DNA of 64,000 nt from Fabrea salina. Its lineage: Eukaryota; Ciliophora; Heterotrichea; Heterotrichida; Fabreidae. Positions 18,720 through 27,181 of this stretch are shown here, piece after piece. A program made the translations under genes and the position numbers. The stretch lies in contig JALIHJ010000035.1 of NCBI GenBank assembly GCA_022984795.1, positions 62,001 to 126,000 on the forward strand, written 5' to 3'. Below the pieces are notes generated by a model that had not been told where the DNA came from, made no database searches, and worked only from the letters and a program-made list of their open reading frames with translations. How positions within the stretch are numbered: the stretch's first letter is position 1; each line of letters opens with the position of its first letter.

Positions 18720-19883
18720 ATGGCAAGTTCAGCTCACAAAACTGAAGAAGAAAAAAAGGAGTACTTCGACCCGCCTGAAGTTTTGGAAGAAAAAGTAGAA
18801 ACCTTAGCCCAGTGGATCCAGGAAGCTTCCCACTTCATAGCTTTTACTGGAGCTGGGATCTCAACTTCTTGTGGAATTCCTGACTTTAGGTCTGGGTACA
18901 ACACCGTCCTTCCCACAGGCCCTGGGGCTTGGGAAAAACGCAAGGTCCAAAGACCCTCTAAAAAAAACACTAAGGTGCAGATGTCCAAAGCCATTCCTTC
19001 TCCCACGCATATGGCCTTTGTAAAGCTCGTCCAAGAAGGCCTTCTTAAGTTTTTAGTGAGTCAAAACGTTGACGGACTTCACAGAAAGTCAGGAATCCCT
19101 CCTGAAAAGCTTTCAGAGCTCCACGGAAACACCAACTTGGAAAAGTGTAAAAAATGCACTAAAGAGTACATGAGGGACTTTAGAGTCAGAACTAGTTCTA
19201 GCGTGCACAAACACGAAACAGGCAGGAACTGCGATGATCCCAGGTGCAGGGGCAAACTCAAAGACACCATAATTAACTTTGGCGAAAACCTTGACGAAGA
19301 GATTCTGGACAAGGCTTTTGAAAACGCAGCCATGGCTGACCTGTGTTTAGCTATGGGGTCAAGTTTAAGAGTTACGCCAGCAGCTGACATTCCTGAAATC
19401 GTTAGTCGAAAGGGAAGACTAGTCATAGTTAACCTGCAAAAAACTCCTTTGGACTCTAAAGCTGAGTTAACTATACATGCTTTTTGTGACACTGTGATGG
19501 AAAAACTAGTTCAAAAACTAGAATTGGATATTCCCCAGTTCAGACTCTTCAGAAGACTCAACGTGAAAAAGTACTTAAATGGGAAAAAGCAAGGCTTGTA
19601 CTTCCAAGGAGTTGACGTGGACGGACTGCCTTTTAGCTTGTACAAGAAAATCGAAGTAAGGCACAGAGCTAAGACCCAAGAACTCACAAAAGAACCTTTT
19701 AGGTTTGAAGCTGAAAGCATTTCAGGAGAGTACACCCTAAAGTTACACTTCCAAGGGCACTACGAAGAACCCCAAGTAACTATTCAGTTAAACACTAGCA
19801 ACTGGGAGGATGGAGCTGAAGCGAACTTTTTGATGGTATATAACCCCTTCAATAAAGTTTGGGAAGAAGTCTCAAGTTACTAA
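18720..19883 (+). CDS. Sirtuin NAD-dependent deacylase (SIRT6/7-like)
   Basis: 387 residues. The NAD-binding GAGIS (FTGAGISTSCGIPDFR) lies near 43-58, SQNVDGLHRKSG is present, the catalytic His is in LHGN near 137, and the zinc site is CKKC ... CDDPRCRG. NFGENL and MGSSLRVTPA are also present. The GIPDFRSG and GAWE-like motifs and long C-terminal extension place it in class IV (SIRT6/SIRT7), nuclear enzymes removing acyl groups from histone lysines. The C-terminal 110 residues look like a separate beta-rich domain. Confidence 0.93.
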   Translation: MASSAHKTEEEKKEYFDPPEVLEEKVETLAQWIQEASHFIAFTGAGISTSCGIPDFRSGYNTVLPTGPGAWEKRKVQRPSKKNTKVQMSKAIPSPTHMAFVKLVQEGLLKFLVSQNVDGLHRKSGIPPEKLSELHGNTNLEKCKKCTKEYMRDFRVRTSSSVHKHETGRNCDDPRCRGKLKDTIINFGENLDEEILDKAFENAAMADLCLAMGSSLRVTPAADIPEIVSRKGRLVIVNLQKTPLDSKAELTIHAFCDTVMEKLVQKLELDIPQFRLFRRLNVKKYLNGKKQGLYFQGVDVDGLPFSLYKKIEVRHRAKTQELTKEPFRFEAESISGEYTLKLHFQGHYEEPQVTIQLNTSNWEDGAEANFLMVYNPFNKVWEEVSSY

Positions 19884-20019
19884 AAAAATTACTGTGGACA
19901 AGCTTGTACTAAATCTTTGTTTTAAAAGGTATAAAAAAATTCCTTCTATTAAATGATTTTTGCAAAGCTGAGTAAAAATAGATATAGTTTTTACGCTCTT
20001 AACCTTTTCAAATGGCCAT
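19884..20019. other. 136-bp convergent intergenic region
   Basis: A/T-rich; no ORF or RNA structure was recognised. It is the widest convergent gap in the window; the others range from an 11-bp overlap to 76 bp. Confidence 0.6.
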
Positions 20020-20364
20020 TTAATGCTGTCTTCTGTGCTTCGCTCTGACACTAGCAGGCCTGCTTGACCTCTGTGCAGAGTCTGCTTTAACGGGTGAACT
20101 GAGCTCGTTTCTCTTCTTAGCTATTTCGTCTTCCTCTAAAACTACCCAAACGTGGGATCCTTCAGCCAATGTGCCAGAAATGACTCTATCTACTTCCAAA
20201 GCAGTTCCATCTTCTAGCTCCAAAGACCTACACATGCCTGTCTTCACGGAGTAAAAGTGCTCGTACCTATGCACAGCAGCGTCGCCTAACCACTGAAGTC
20301 TTTGGCACCCCGACCCGCACTCAGTTTCGAAAATTTGGTCCTTAATGTGAACAAAAATCTTCAT
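20020..20364 (-). CDS. Small conserved-looking protein, unknown function
   Basis: 114 residues. The first 78 look like a compact beta-rich, possibly ubiquitin-like domain (MKIFVHIKDQIFETECG ... LELEDG ... GSHVWVVLEEDE). A basic Ser/Arg tail follows (SSRPASVRAKHRRQH). I do not recognise the family. Composition and a clean start (AAATAAATG) support a real gene. It follows the pseudokinase gene on the same strand by 9 bp. Confidence 0.65.
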   Translation of the reverse strand: MKIFVHIKDQIFETECGSGCQRLQWLGDAAVHRYEHFYSVKTGMCRSLELEDGTALEVDRVISGTLAEGSHVWVVLEEDEIAKKRNELSSPVKADSAQRSSRPASVRAKHRRQH

Positions 20365-20373
20365 TTATTTAAA

Positions 20374-21621
20374 TTAGGCTACAGATCGGTTATCTGACAA
20401 AACGTCTTCAAGGTGCTTTTGAACTAAGTTCTTGTTAAGACCTAGCTCAATAGCTAATTCGTGAACTATTCCATCTTTCAAAGTAGGCAAAGTGTCACAG
20501 CCCGGGAGTACTAGACTCAGTGCACTTCCTAAGTTTTCTAGTTGTTTGTGGCTTGGTCCCCAGTCTTCAGGCATGTTCCACTGCAAACAAATTGCTAGCA
20601 ATTCTTTGATGCTCACGTCAGGACCTACAACTTCGGAACTAGAAATCCACTCGTGGCTTAAAAGTTGTTCGGCACTTTCCCGCTTGGTGTAGCAAGTAGC
20701 TCTGCACAGAAAGTCTTTGAACTCATCAGACAACCGAGTTAGCATTGCAAATTCAGAAGAACATATTAAGGAGTGGAAAACACAACACGCAGGACAAAGG
20801 TAGTTTTCAAGGTCTTCTTGGCCTCCTACAGTAGCTAGAATCAGAGTCACTCCCAAGTCGCCTATATCGTCTTCGCCGTTTTCTTTTCTTTCAAGGATTT
20901 GTTGTTGGGTTTTAAGTTCCAGTTTGTGGGCTAGTCCCAAACTCAGTTTGGTTTTTCCTTTCCTGGTTAAAAGAATTTGGCTTAAGTCTATTCCTCCATG
21001 CACTCCTGCTTTCCTGTGGAAATACTTAAGAGCTTTTAAAACACGGGTACAAATGTCTCTTAACAAATGCTCAGGCAAACCACCTACACACTCAATGACC
21101 TTGCCTAGACTGTTGCCTCCTAAGTACTCCATAACTACACTTACGTAGCCTTCAGGGGAGTTCCAGAAAGTCGAGTTGACACTTACTAAATAAGGGCACC
21201 GCTTCTGTAACTTTTGCCAGTTACGGATGTACTCAAGTAGCAACTGCCTCGTGCCTAAGTTGTGGACAGGAAGCTCTTTTAAAGCGTAAAGGCTAAGTGA
21301 GGGAGCGTGGACTACTTTGCGTACAATGCCTGTTTGGCAAGTAGGAGTCAGCAGTTGCAATGTAATCATTTCTTGGATCTTCACAGTGCACTTGGGCAAG
21401 TGCCAAGGAGTGTGGAAGTTCTGTTTTTTAGGTTTTTCAGGCGAATCTATTTTGATCGGGGAAAGAAGTTTCCGCATTAACTTGAACTCATTTGCAGCTT
21501 GCTTGTCGTTCTGGACTTGCTTTTTCATTAGTTGGTTTGGCTGAGAAAAGGCTTTTGGCAACTTGTTAGAGATTATAGGCTTTGAAAGAGATTTTATTGC
21601 GGTTCTGTTGTCACATTCCAT
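20374..21621 (-). CDS. MAP-kinase-kinase-like pseudokinase
   Basis: 415 residues. A kinase fold spans about 80-330 with MKK-like features: the VAIK Lys as YALKEL (K115), the region LEYIRNWQKLQ, and MEYLGGNSLG after the gatekeeper. The catalytic loop is HGGIDLSQ (residues 208-215) in place of HRDLKPSN, and DFG is replaced by SLG (227-229). The catalytic Asp, loop Lys, loop Asn and metal-binding Asp are thus all lost. Expected role: scaffold or allosteric partner in a MAPK-type cascade. The N-terminal 75 residues are basic and unstructured-looking. Confidence 0.82.
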   Translation of the reverse strand: MECDNRTAIKSLSKPIISNKLPKAFSQPNQLMKKQVQNDKQAANEFKLMRKLLSPIKIDSPEKPKKQNFHTPWHLPKCTVKIQEMITLQLLTPTCQTGIVRKVVHAPSLSLYALKELPVHNLGTRQLLLEYIRNWQKLQKRCPYLVSVNSTFWNSPEGYVSVVMEYLGGNSLGKVIECVGGLPEHLLRDICTRVLKALKYFHRKAGVHGGIDLSQILLTRKGKTKLSLGLAHKLELKTQQQILERKENGEDDIGDLGVTLILATVGGQEDLENYLCPACCVFHSLICSSEFAMLTRLSDEFKDFLCRATCYTKRESAEQLLSHEWISSSEVVGPDVSIKELLAICLQWNMPEDWGPSHKQLENLGSALSLVLPGCDTLPTLKDGIVHELAIELGLNKNLVQKHLEDVLSDNRSVA

Positions 21622-21694
21622 TTCTTAAATTAAATTACCAATCTTTGAATTCATTAGGTAAGATGGTACTGAAGTCACTTTAAGTACTTATTAG

Positions 21695-22042
21695 TTACTT
21701 AGGTTTGTGTGCTTTTTCGAAGATTTTTTGTCTGTACTTAAGAAGTTTTTGGTTCTTTTTAGAGATTTTGGACTTTCTTGAGTTGGAGTTCCCACCTCCT
21801 CCGGCACTAAGTTCTATGTTAACCTTTCGGTTTTTGAAGCTTTGGTGGTGGAGCAGTAAGAGTTTCTGGAACTGGTCGTTGTTTTCACACTCCACAAAAG
21901 CAAAGCCTCTGAACTTGCCTTCTTTAGAATACCTCATTCTGATCTGCAAGTCCCCAATGCACTTAAAGTAGTCTTTGAGTTCTTCTTCAGTAGTTTCGAA
22001 AGGCAAGTTCCCCACAAAAGCAATGTACCTAGATTTCACCAT
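21695..22042 (-). CDS. Single-RRM protein, Nop6-like
   Basis: 115 residues. One RRM spans about 5-80 with RNP2 as AFVGNLPFE and RNP1 as KFRGFAFVE. The tail (VNIELSAGGGGNS..RKSKISKKNQKLL) matches the ELSAGGGG + basic helix arrangement of yeast Nop6 and related nucleolar ribosome-biogenesis factors acting on the 40S precursor. The RRM is unambiguous; Nop6 identity rests on the short tail motif. Start context: AATTAAATG. Confidence 0.82.
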   Translation of the reverse strand: MVKSRYIAFVGNLPFETTEEELKDYFKCIGDLQIRMRYSKEGKFRGFAFVECENNDQFQKLLLLHHQSFKNRKVNIELSAGGGGNSNSRKSKISKKNQKLLKYRQKIFEKAHKPK

Positions 22043-22116
22043 TTAATTACTTGTTTGTGTACTATTCAAATATACTTGAAGTTTTATAATATTGGAATTA
22101 AGCTTACAATAGTAGT

Positions 22117-25110
22117 TTATCCGTAAGATTGACTGATTTCTATTGTTTTTGCTTTTTCTGCAAAGACTACATATAGAAAGTTTTTTGAATTTTTGGAACA
22201 CCCTACGATCAAGTCAGCATTCTGTTTGACTACAGGCAACACACTGCATTCCTCATCAGAAATTGGCATGTAAACATCAGAACCCATGATTACCTTGGCT
22301 TTGTGCAGGTTTTCTAAATAGTCCTCAATTTTTTGTTCAGTTTCTTCAGGCAGTTCCCAACTGTACTCCTCCCCAAAGCTCTTACTCACCAAACAAGTTT
22401 CCTGGGCTTGCTTTTCTTTTCTGATGCTTTCAAGTATTTTGTTAGTGATTATAGCTCCGTCTTCTTCAAACAAGTCTTCTTCGTCGCTTAGGTCCAGCAG
22501 TACCTGGCCAAGTTCCTTTACATCTGTGTTCAAGTAGCCTACTTTTTCAATGGCTTCGTACTTTTGCTGGAAGTTGTGGAAGTACTTGTTGCATAGCTTC
22601 AAAGCGTCTTCCATAGAAATCTTCCATTTGTCTTCAACTAAAAATCTCAGTTGTTCTGGCGAGTTGCAAAGTCTGACTAAGTTAATGAAGGAGTCACAGT
22701 CATCTCTTAAGTGCTCAAGTATGTTGTTGGTTGAGTTAACTATTTGGGGGTGGTCAGGAATGGGACACAAAACTTCTGCGGAGTACAGATCCCAAGACTT
22801 TAAAATATAGTTTTTCTGAGGAGAAATCTTCCAGTGAGTTACTTCGTTTTCTGAAACACCCATTCTTTTTTCAAGGGAGTGTATGAACTTAGTGGCGTTT
22901 TTAAGCATGTGTCTGCAGATTTGTGACTTCACAAACCAAAAAAACTTGTTGAGTTCGTCGCCTCCTAAGTAGTTTTCGCAGAGTTCTAGTATTTTCTTTT
23001 TGCACTCAATGCATTGTTTCCAGTTGCCTAGTATAAACACTGTCAAGTACTTTCTGGGAGGCAGGGGCTCGTAGTACTTAATTATAGGCGAAAACTCTGA
23101 GTTTATGTGTGAAACTTCCCTAACTACGTCTAGTTTTATCCTTCTCAGGTGGTTGATAGTTTTCATGGGGAGGACAAAGCTTAGAGAAAACTCTCTTTCC
23201 CAGTTAAAGTTTCTGAACAAAGAGGATATTAACTGACTTTTTGCATTGTTGATTTGGTCTTTAGCTCCAATTAAGTAAGCTTGTTTTTCTTGTTTACTAA
23301 AAAAGTAAAAAGGGTGCGAAGAAGAAGTACTTACGTTTTCAGTGCTAACTCTTATATCCACAGGGTAAAGCAAGGACTTGAAGTTGCCTAGTTCTTTCAG
23401 CAAGAAACTCGACTCCCTTAAGGTTAAGTAAATCTTGGAAATAACTATTGAGTCTAGGTATTCCAGAATCACTTGGGCTGCCTTAGAAACGTTAGACTTG
23501 TGCCCAGTAAGAATGACTGCAGTGAAGTCTTGCGTTCCGTATATTTTGTCACTGATGTAGTCTTTGTCGTAAGTAATCTGTATGTTGTATAAAGACTGGT
23601 ACTTATTCACTGTTTCTTCGTTTGGGCCTATAAAGTACTTCAGAAGGATTGCTTCAACTTTCACTTCTAACTGGGATATTTCTTCCTGAATGTCAGGTTG
23701 GGGCTTCACTTCTAAGCTGATTTTTTTAAGTAAGTTCTGAACTATTTCAGGGTTTTCCCCTCTAATTTTTAGTTCGCGATTTCCTTCAGAGTCCACTTGT
23801 CCCCAAAACAACTTGAACCCTTGGTCGATAATGTTATGCAAGTACTCACTTCGCAATTTGTCTACTACATCTACACTCACTAGCATTTTCACTTCTTGCT
23901 GCTCTACCTGCTGTTCTACTTGTGTTTCTTCAACCTTTCTTTTTTTTCTGGGAGAACTTTTGGGTTTCTGGTCTTTTTTGGAACACTCAAAGCAAAGCCA
24001 AGAGTCTTTTAAAGGAACCTCTTCTAAAGGAGGTTTCAAGCAGTAAGTGTGGAAGCCTCTGTTGCAGTAGTCACAAAGTATTAAGTACTCGTCTTCTTCT
24101 CCGCTTGCTTTGTTGCAAATAAAGCACTTTAAAGACTCTAGTTTATCTACCCAGTCCTCAGTAAGTGGGTATTCAGGGGGTATGAGTCCTAGGTACTGCC
24201 TGCACTTTTTAGTTCCGCATAAGCACCTTGAAAGCGCTGTTCTGTGGGTGTCAAATCTGTAGTCGAATGTTAGTTCTTCTTCTTCTTGTATGTCTCTTTT
24301 AGCAAAAATCCCTACGCAGATTTCACCTAGCACGTTCCATTTCTGGGTTTCGCAGTTGGGATCGCATGAGTGGTTCAGGAACCTTGCGAGGTTTCCCTTC
24401 TTGGTAGGGTCAATAACCTCGTTGTTACTAGTTGACATTAAGTAAGTGCAGTGGTGGTCTCTGTATTTTTCCAAGCGCCTCATTCCAAGCGGAGAGTCAA
24501 CGGAGTAAATTTCCCCTAAGTATTGAATAACAAAGGAACCTCTCTTAATGAACTGACCCGCTGCAAGTCCCCATCCTCTGTTTTGGGTCTTGATGGCGTA
24601 GACCTGGACGTGTTGTTGGAGCTGAAACCTCCTGTTGGTGCAATGCTCTCCCGAAGGGCAAGTTTCTGCTGAGCACTCAATACTAATTACTCTATTCAGG
24701 CATTTCCGTCCACAACCAACTGTCCACTTGCCTGAAAAAGGTCCTTCTGAAACCTTAGTTGGATGGCGACAATTGCAAGTCATTATCTCGTCTCCTGTGA
24801 GTTTTTGGGGTTTTCGCTCGAGATAAATGCTCCTCCTGACGAATTTGAAGCTTTTGCAAGCCTCTTCTGTAAGGCGGTTCCGGTGGAAAAGAGTGCGGGG
24901 ATCAGGCTGGGTGTGTCGAATACGTTCTTGTTCCAGATATTCTTTGAGTTCCTCGATATCCTCTTCAAAGGAAGAGTAGGATTTCGCAGGCTGATCTTCT
25001 CTAGTGATAGCCATAATGTAGAGCGTTTGCTGTCGGAAACTCATTGCTTGCAGTTTAGATAAATCTTCTTCTTTTTTCTCGATTTGGTAATGTTTTGAAT
25101 TTTGGTTCAT
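22117..25110 (-). CDS. SET-domain histone lysine methyltransferase with PHD finger (Set2/NSD-like)
   Basis: 997 residues. The AWS Cys cluster is at 112-162 (CNCRH, CGRKCLNR, CPSGEHC). SET spans 165-285 with NRGWGL, FLNHSCDPNC (244-253) and the catalytic Tyr in TFDYRF. A post-SET CLCGTKKCR and a PHD finger at 329-376 (CFICNK, CDYCNRGFHTYC, WLCFEC) follow. AWS-SET-postSET-PHD is the order of NSD-type H3K36 methyltransferases; Set2/SETD2 is the alternative. Residues 400-997 have no domain I recognise, are charged and contain a Q/E repeat (VEQQVEQQE). A nuclear chromatin role is expected. Confidence 0.92.
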   Translation of the reverse strand: MNQNSKHYQIEKKEEDLSKLQAMSFRQQTLYIMAITREDQPAKSYSSFEEDIEELKEYLEQERIRHTQPDPRTLFHRNRLTEEACKSFKFVRRSIYLERKPQKLTGDEIMTCNCRHPTKVSEGPFSGKWTVGCGRKCLNRVISIECSAETCPSGEHCTNRRFQLQQHVQVYAIKTQNRGWGLAAGQFIKRGSFVIQYLGEIYSVDSPLGMRRLEKYRDHHCTYLMSTSNNEVIDPTKKGNLARFLNHSCDPNCETQKWNVLGEICVGIFAKRDIQEEEELTFDYRFDTHRTALSRCLCGTKKCRQYLGLIPPEYPLTEDWVDKLESLKCFICNKASGEEDEYLILCDYCNRGFHTYCLKPPLEEVPLKDSWLCFECSKKDQKPKSSPRKKRKVEETQVEQQVEQQEVKMLVSVDVVDKLRSEYLHNIIDQGFKLFWGQVDSEGNRELKIRGENPEIVQNLLKKISLEVKPQPDIQEEISQLEVKVEAILLKYFIGPNEETVNKYQSLYNIQITYDKDYISDKIYGTQDFTAVILTGHKSNVSKAAQVILEYLDSIVISKIYLTLRESSFLLKELGNFKSLLYPVDIRVSTENVSTSSSHPFYFFSKQEKQAYLIGAKDQINNAKSQLISSLFRNFNWEREFSLSFVLPMKTINHLRRIKLDVVREVSHINSEFSPIIKYYEPLPPRKYLTVFILGNWKQCIECKKKILELCENYLGGDELNKFFWFVKSQICRHMLKNATKFIHSLEKRMGVSENEVTHWKISPQKNYILKSWDLYSAEVLCPIPDHPQIVNSTNNILEHLRDDCDSFINLVRLCNSPEQLRFLVEDKWKISMEDALKLCNKYFHNFQQKYEAIEKVGYLNTDVKELGQVLLDLSDEEDLFEEDGAIITNKILESIRKEKQAQETCLVSKSFGEEYSWELPEETEQKIEDYLENLHKAKVIMGSDVYMPISDEECSVLPVVKQNADLIVGCSKNSKNFLYVVFAEKAKTIEISQSYG

Positions 25111-25142
25111 TTATTATATAAAAACAACTGTTAAAACTATAA

Positions 25143-26399
25143 TTAATTACAATTAACAGACCTATGTACTCTGTAAGCTTCAGGCAAAAGCACCAGCACA
25201 GAAACTGAACTTACCAACATCATGTAATAAAACACTAAACTCCAAGAGTAAGTTTGCAAATACCCTATTAGTACTTGTCCACAAGCAGCTCCTAAGGCTC
25301 CTGTACCGTTTACTATTCCTATTACTGTAGGCTTGGGTTTGGAGCTGCTATCTTGGGCTAAGTCTGCTGCTACTGCTACAGAAATCATGTTTGCACTTCC
25401 ACCTACAAGCATGCCTACAGTAGGAACGAGTCCAAAAAAGATCCAAGCAGTTTCTTCAGTCACTACTTGGAAAAGCAAAAAGAAAGGAACTGCACTTCCC
25501 ATTGCAAGCACCACAGAAGGAGTCTTCTTCACAAATTTGTCTGAAACGTAGCCCAGCACTATACTTCCCAGAACTCCTCCTAAGTCGTATAAAGTCGCTA
25601 GTATACTTATGTGCATAATGTCCATTTGGTACTGTACTCTTAAGTAAAAAGGAAGCCACATGAAAAAAGCGTAGTTGAGCATTTTGATGCACCCGTAACA
25701 GAACGCACACTCTGGCACTCCTTTTATGCTCCAGGTTTCAAAGAACCCTGTTTGGGTTTCGGGTTCTGAATTTTCCAACAACTTTTGTTCTAGTGAAGAA
25801 ACTGGAGGGGCTGCCTCCACACTCATATAGATCATAGCTGCCACCAAAACTAAGGAAGCTGAGGTAGCCACCACAACTGCTTCCCACTCCAGTTCTAGGT
25901 CTTGGCGCGTAAAAGCTGCCACCCACTGCCCGTAGATGTTCCCTACTGAAGAATTGGCTCCCCAGATACCCATAACCTGTCCGCGGATGCCTGGGTCTAC
26001 CCAGTTTCCTAGAATAGTCACTGCTGCTGTCAGAATGGTGCCTTGTGAGGGTCCTTCCATTCCCCAGAGCACTAAGTAGACCCACTTGTCAGTAATTCCT
26101 AGCATTCCGCAGACTGCAACTAGCCACAGAGACACTGTAGCTAAAAGCATACTCCATGCTAAAACTTTCACTAGACCAAACCTGTTAGCAATGACTCCTG
26201 AGGCGTAGTAGCCTAAAGAGTACATCACTAAAAAAGTAAAGTCTAAAGTTCCTAAAAAAGTGGAGTCAAAGTTTAAGTCAAAGTGGACTTCTGACTTAAC
26301 CATCCACCAGCCTTCTCTTGCTGAGTGGGTAGCTACTATACTTAAAAAAGTCAGCACCACTATTTTAAGTTCTGCTCTTCCTAATTTCATCCAAACCAT
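25143..26399 (-). CDS. Major facilitator superfamily transporter, SLC37-like
   Basis: 418 residues from the ATG in the context CTTATAATATG; a longer frame opens at a TTG and is not preferred. Twelve hydrophobic segments with SAREGWW near TM1, YYASGVIANRFG between TM2 and 3, and GANSSVGNIYG resemble SLC37 sugar-phosphate/phosphate antiporters of ER membranes. Substrate is inferred only from this resemblance. The second half has LGYVSDKF, the cytosolic loop motif of the superfamily. Confidence 0.85.
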   Translation of the reverse strand: MVWMKLGRAELKIVVLTFLSIVATHSAREGWWMVKSEVHFDLNFDSTFLGTLDFTFLVMYSLGYYASGVIANRFGLVKVLAWSMLLATVSLWLVAVCGMLGITDKWVYLVLWGMEGPSQGTILTAAVTILGNWVDPGIRGQVMGIWGANSSVGNIYGQWVAAFTRQDLELEWEAVVVATSASLVLVAAMIYMSVEAAPPVSSLEQKLLENSEPETQTGFFETWSIKGVPECAFCYGCIKMLNYAFFMWLPFYLRVQYQMDIMHISILATLYDLGGVLGSIVLGYVSDKFVKKTPSVVLAMGSAVPFFLLFQVVTEETAWIFFGLVPTVGMLVGGSANMISVAVAADLAQDSSSKPKPTVIGIVNGTGALGAACGQVLIGYLQTYSWSLVFYYMMLVSSVSVLVLLPEAYRVHRSVNCN

Positions 26400-26472
26400 A
26401 TTATAAGACCATTTGAGCAATTCAAGAAAACTTTTTTATTCCTTCAGTCCATATTAGTCCTAAGATATTAAA

Positions 26473-26898
26473 TTAATCAGTTGGGTGATGCTTCTTCATG
26501 TGGTCTTTAAGCACATACTTGTTGTACAAAGTTTTACCACAAGCAGTGCACTGGACCCTAGTTTTCTTTTCGTGGACTTGCTTTCTATGGAACTTAAGCG
26601 CGTGCTTGTGCTTGAACTTTCTGCTGCAAACGTGGCATTCGCATACTTTGTCGTAGACAAAATGCATTTTCCCTAGGTGCTGCTTCAGTCCGGTAGAGTT
26701 CTTGAAGGTCATTCTGCAAAAAGGACAAGTGTCTCCTTCGTAGGGGAATGAAGGGGATTGACTCATTTGGTTATAAAAACAAAGTAGAGGGAATTGTACG
26801 GGCACCATTCCAGTAAACAAACTGAAAGGCTGAATAGGCTTCATTTGTTCCCATTTAGGGTTTTTAGCTTGGTTTTCGTACAATTGCCAACTTTCCAT
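26473..26898 (-). CDS. C2H2 zinc-finger protein, paralogue of 7004..7462
   Basis: 141 residues with three C2H2 fingers (CPFC, CHVC, CTAC) at about 58-138. They match the fingers at 7004..7462 in order, spacing and signature (KFKHKHALKFH, TLYNKYVL). The N-terminal half is aromatic/proline-rich and diverged (PFSLFTGMVPVQFP). Probably a nucleic-acid-binding protein. The start is ATG in ATAATAATAAATG. Confidence 0.85.
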   Translation of the reverse strand: MESWQLYENQAKNPKWEQMKPIQPFSLFTGMVPVQFPLLCFYNQMSQSPSFPYEGDTCPFCRMTFKNSTGLKQHLGKMHFVYDKVCECHVCSRKFKHKHALKFHRKQVHEKKTRVQCTACGKTLYNKYVLKDHMKKHHPTD

Positions 26899-27181
26899 TT
26901 ATTATTATAGCCATTAACATAGCATTTGGTAATCAGTTTAAGACAGTAATCTTTAATTTGGCAGTGCTTTTGCTCTGCTCAGATAACCAGTTAAAAGCTT
27001 CAGTCAGTATCAGTAATTCCTCAGTTGGATTGGATGTAAAAAATTTTTTAGAGTCTCTTGTAAATAACTGTTTAATGAGGCTAAATCCTCAGCATTTTTC
27101 ACTTCAGACATTAGTTAGAGTGATTTGAACCGGCTTAGTGCCTACTATTCAATTTAAACCGCATATTTACTTTATTATTTG
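26899..27181. other. 283-bp intergenic region
   Basis: A/T-rich, between two minus-strand genes. A GATTTGAACC string resembles a reversed tRNA T-arm, but its stem does not pair. No gene was recognised. Confidence 0.5.

Noticed and set aside
26400-26420. TTG start giving seven extra residues on the MFS transporter
   Set aside because: The ATG at 26399 sits in TATAATATG, matching other starts; similar non-ATG extensions at 28129, 33684, 31347 and 14859 were also set aside.
27110-27150. tRNA-like T-arm (GATTTGAACC, reversed)
   Set aside because: The flanking stem does not pair and no acceptor, D-arm or anticodon arm can be built.
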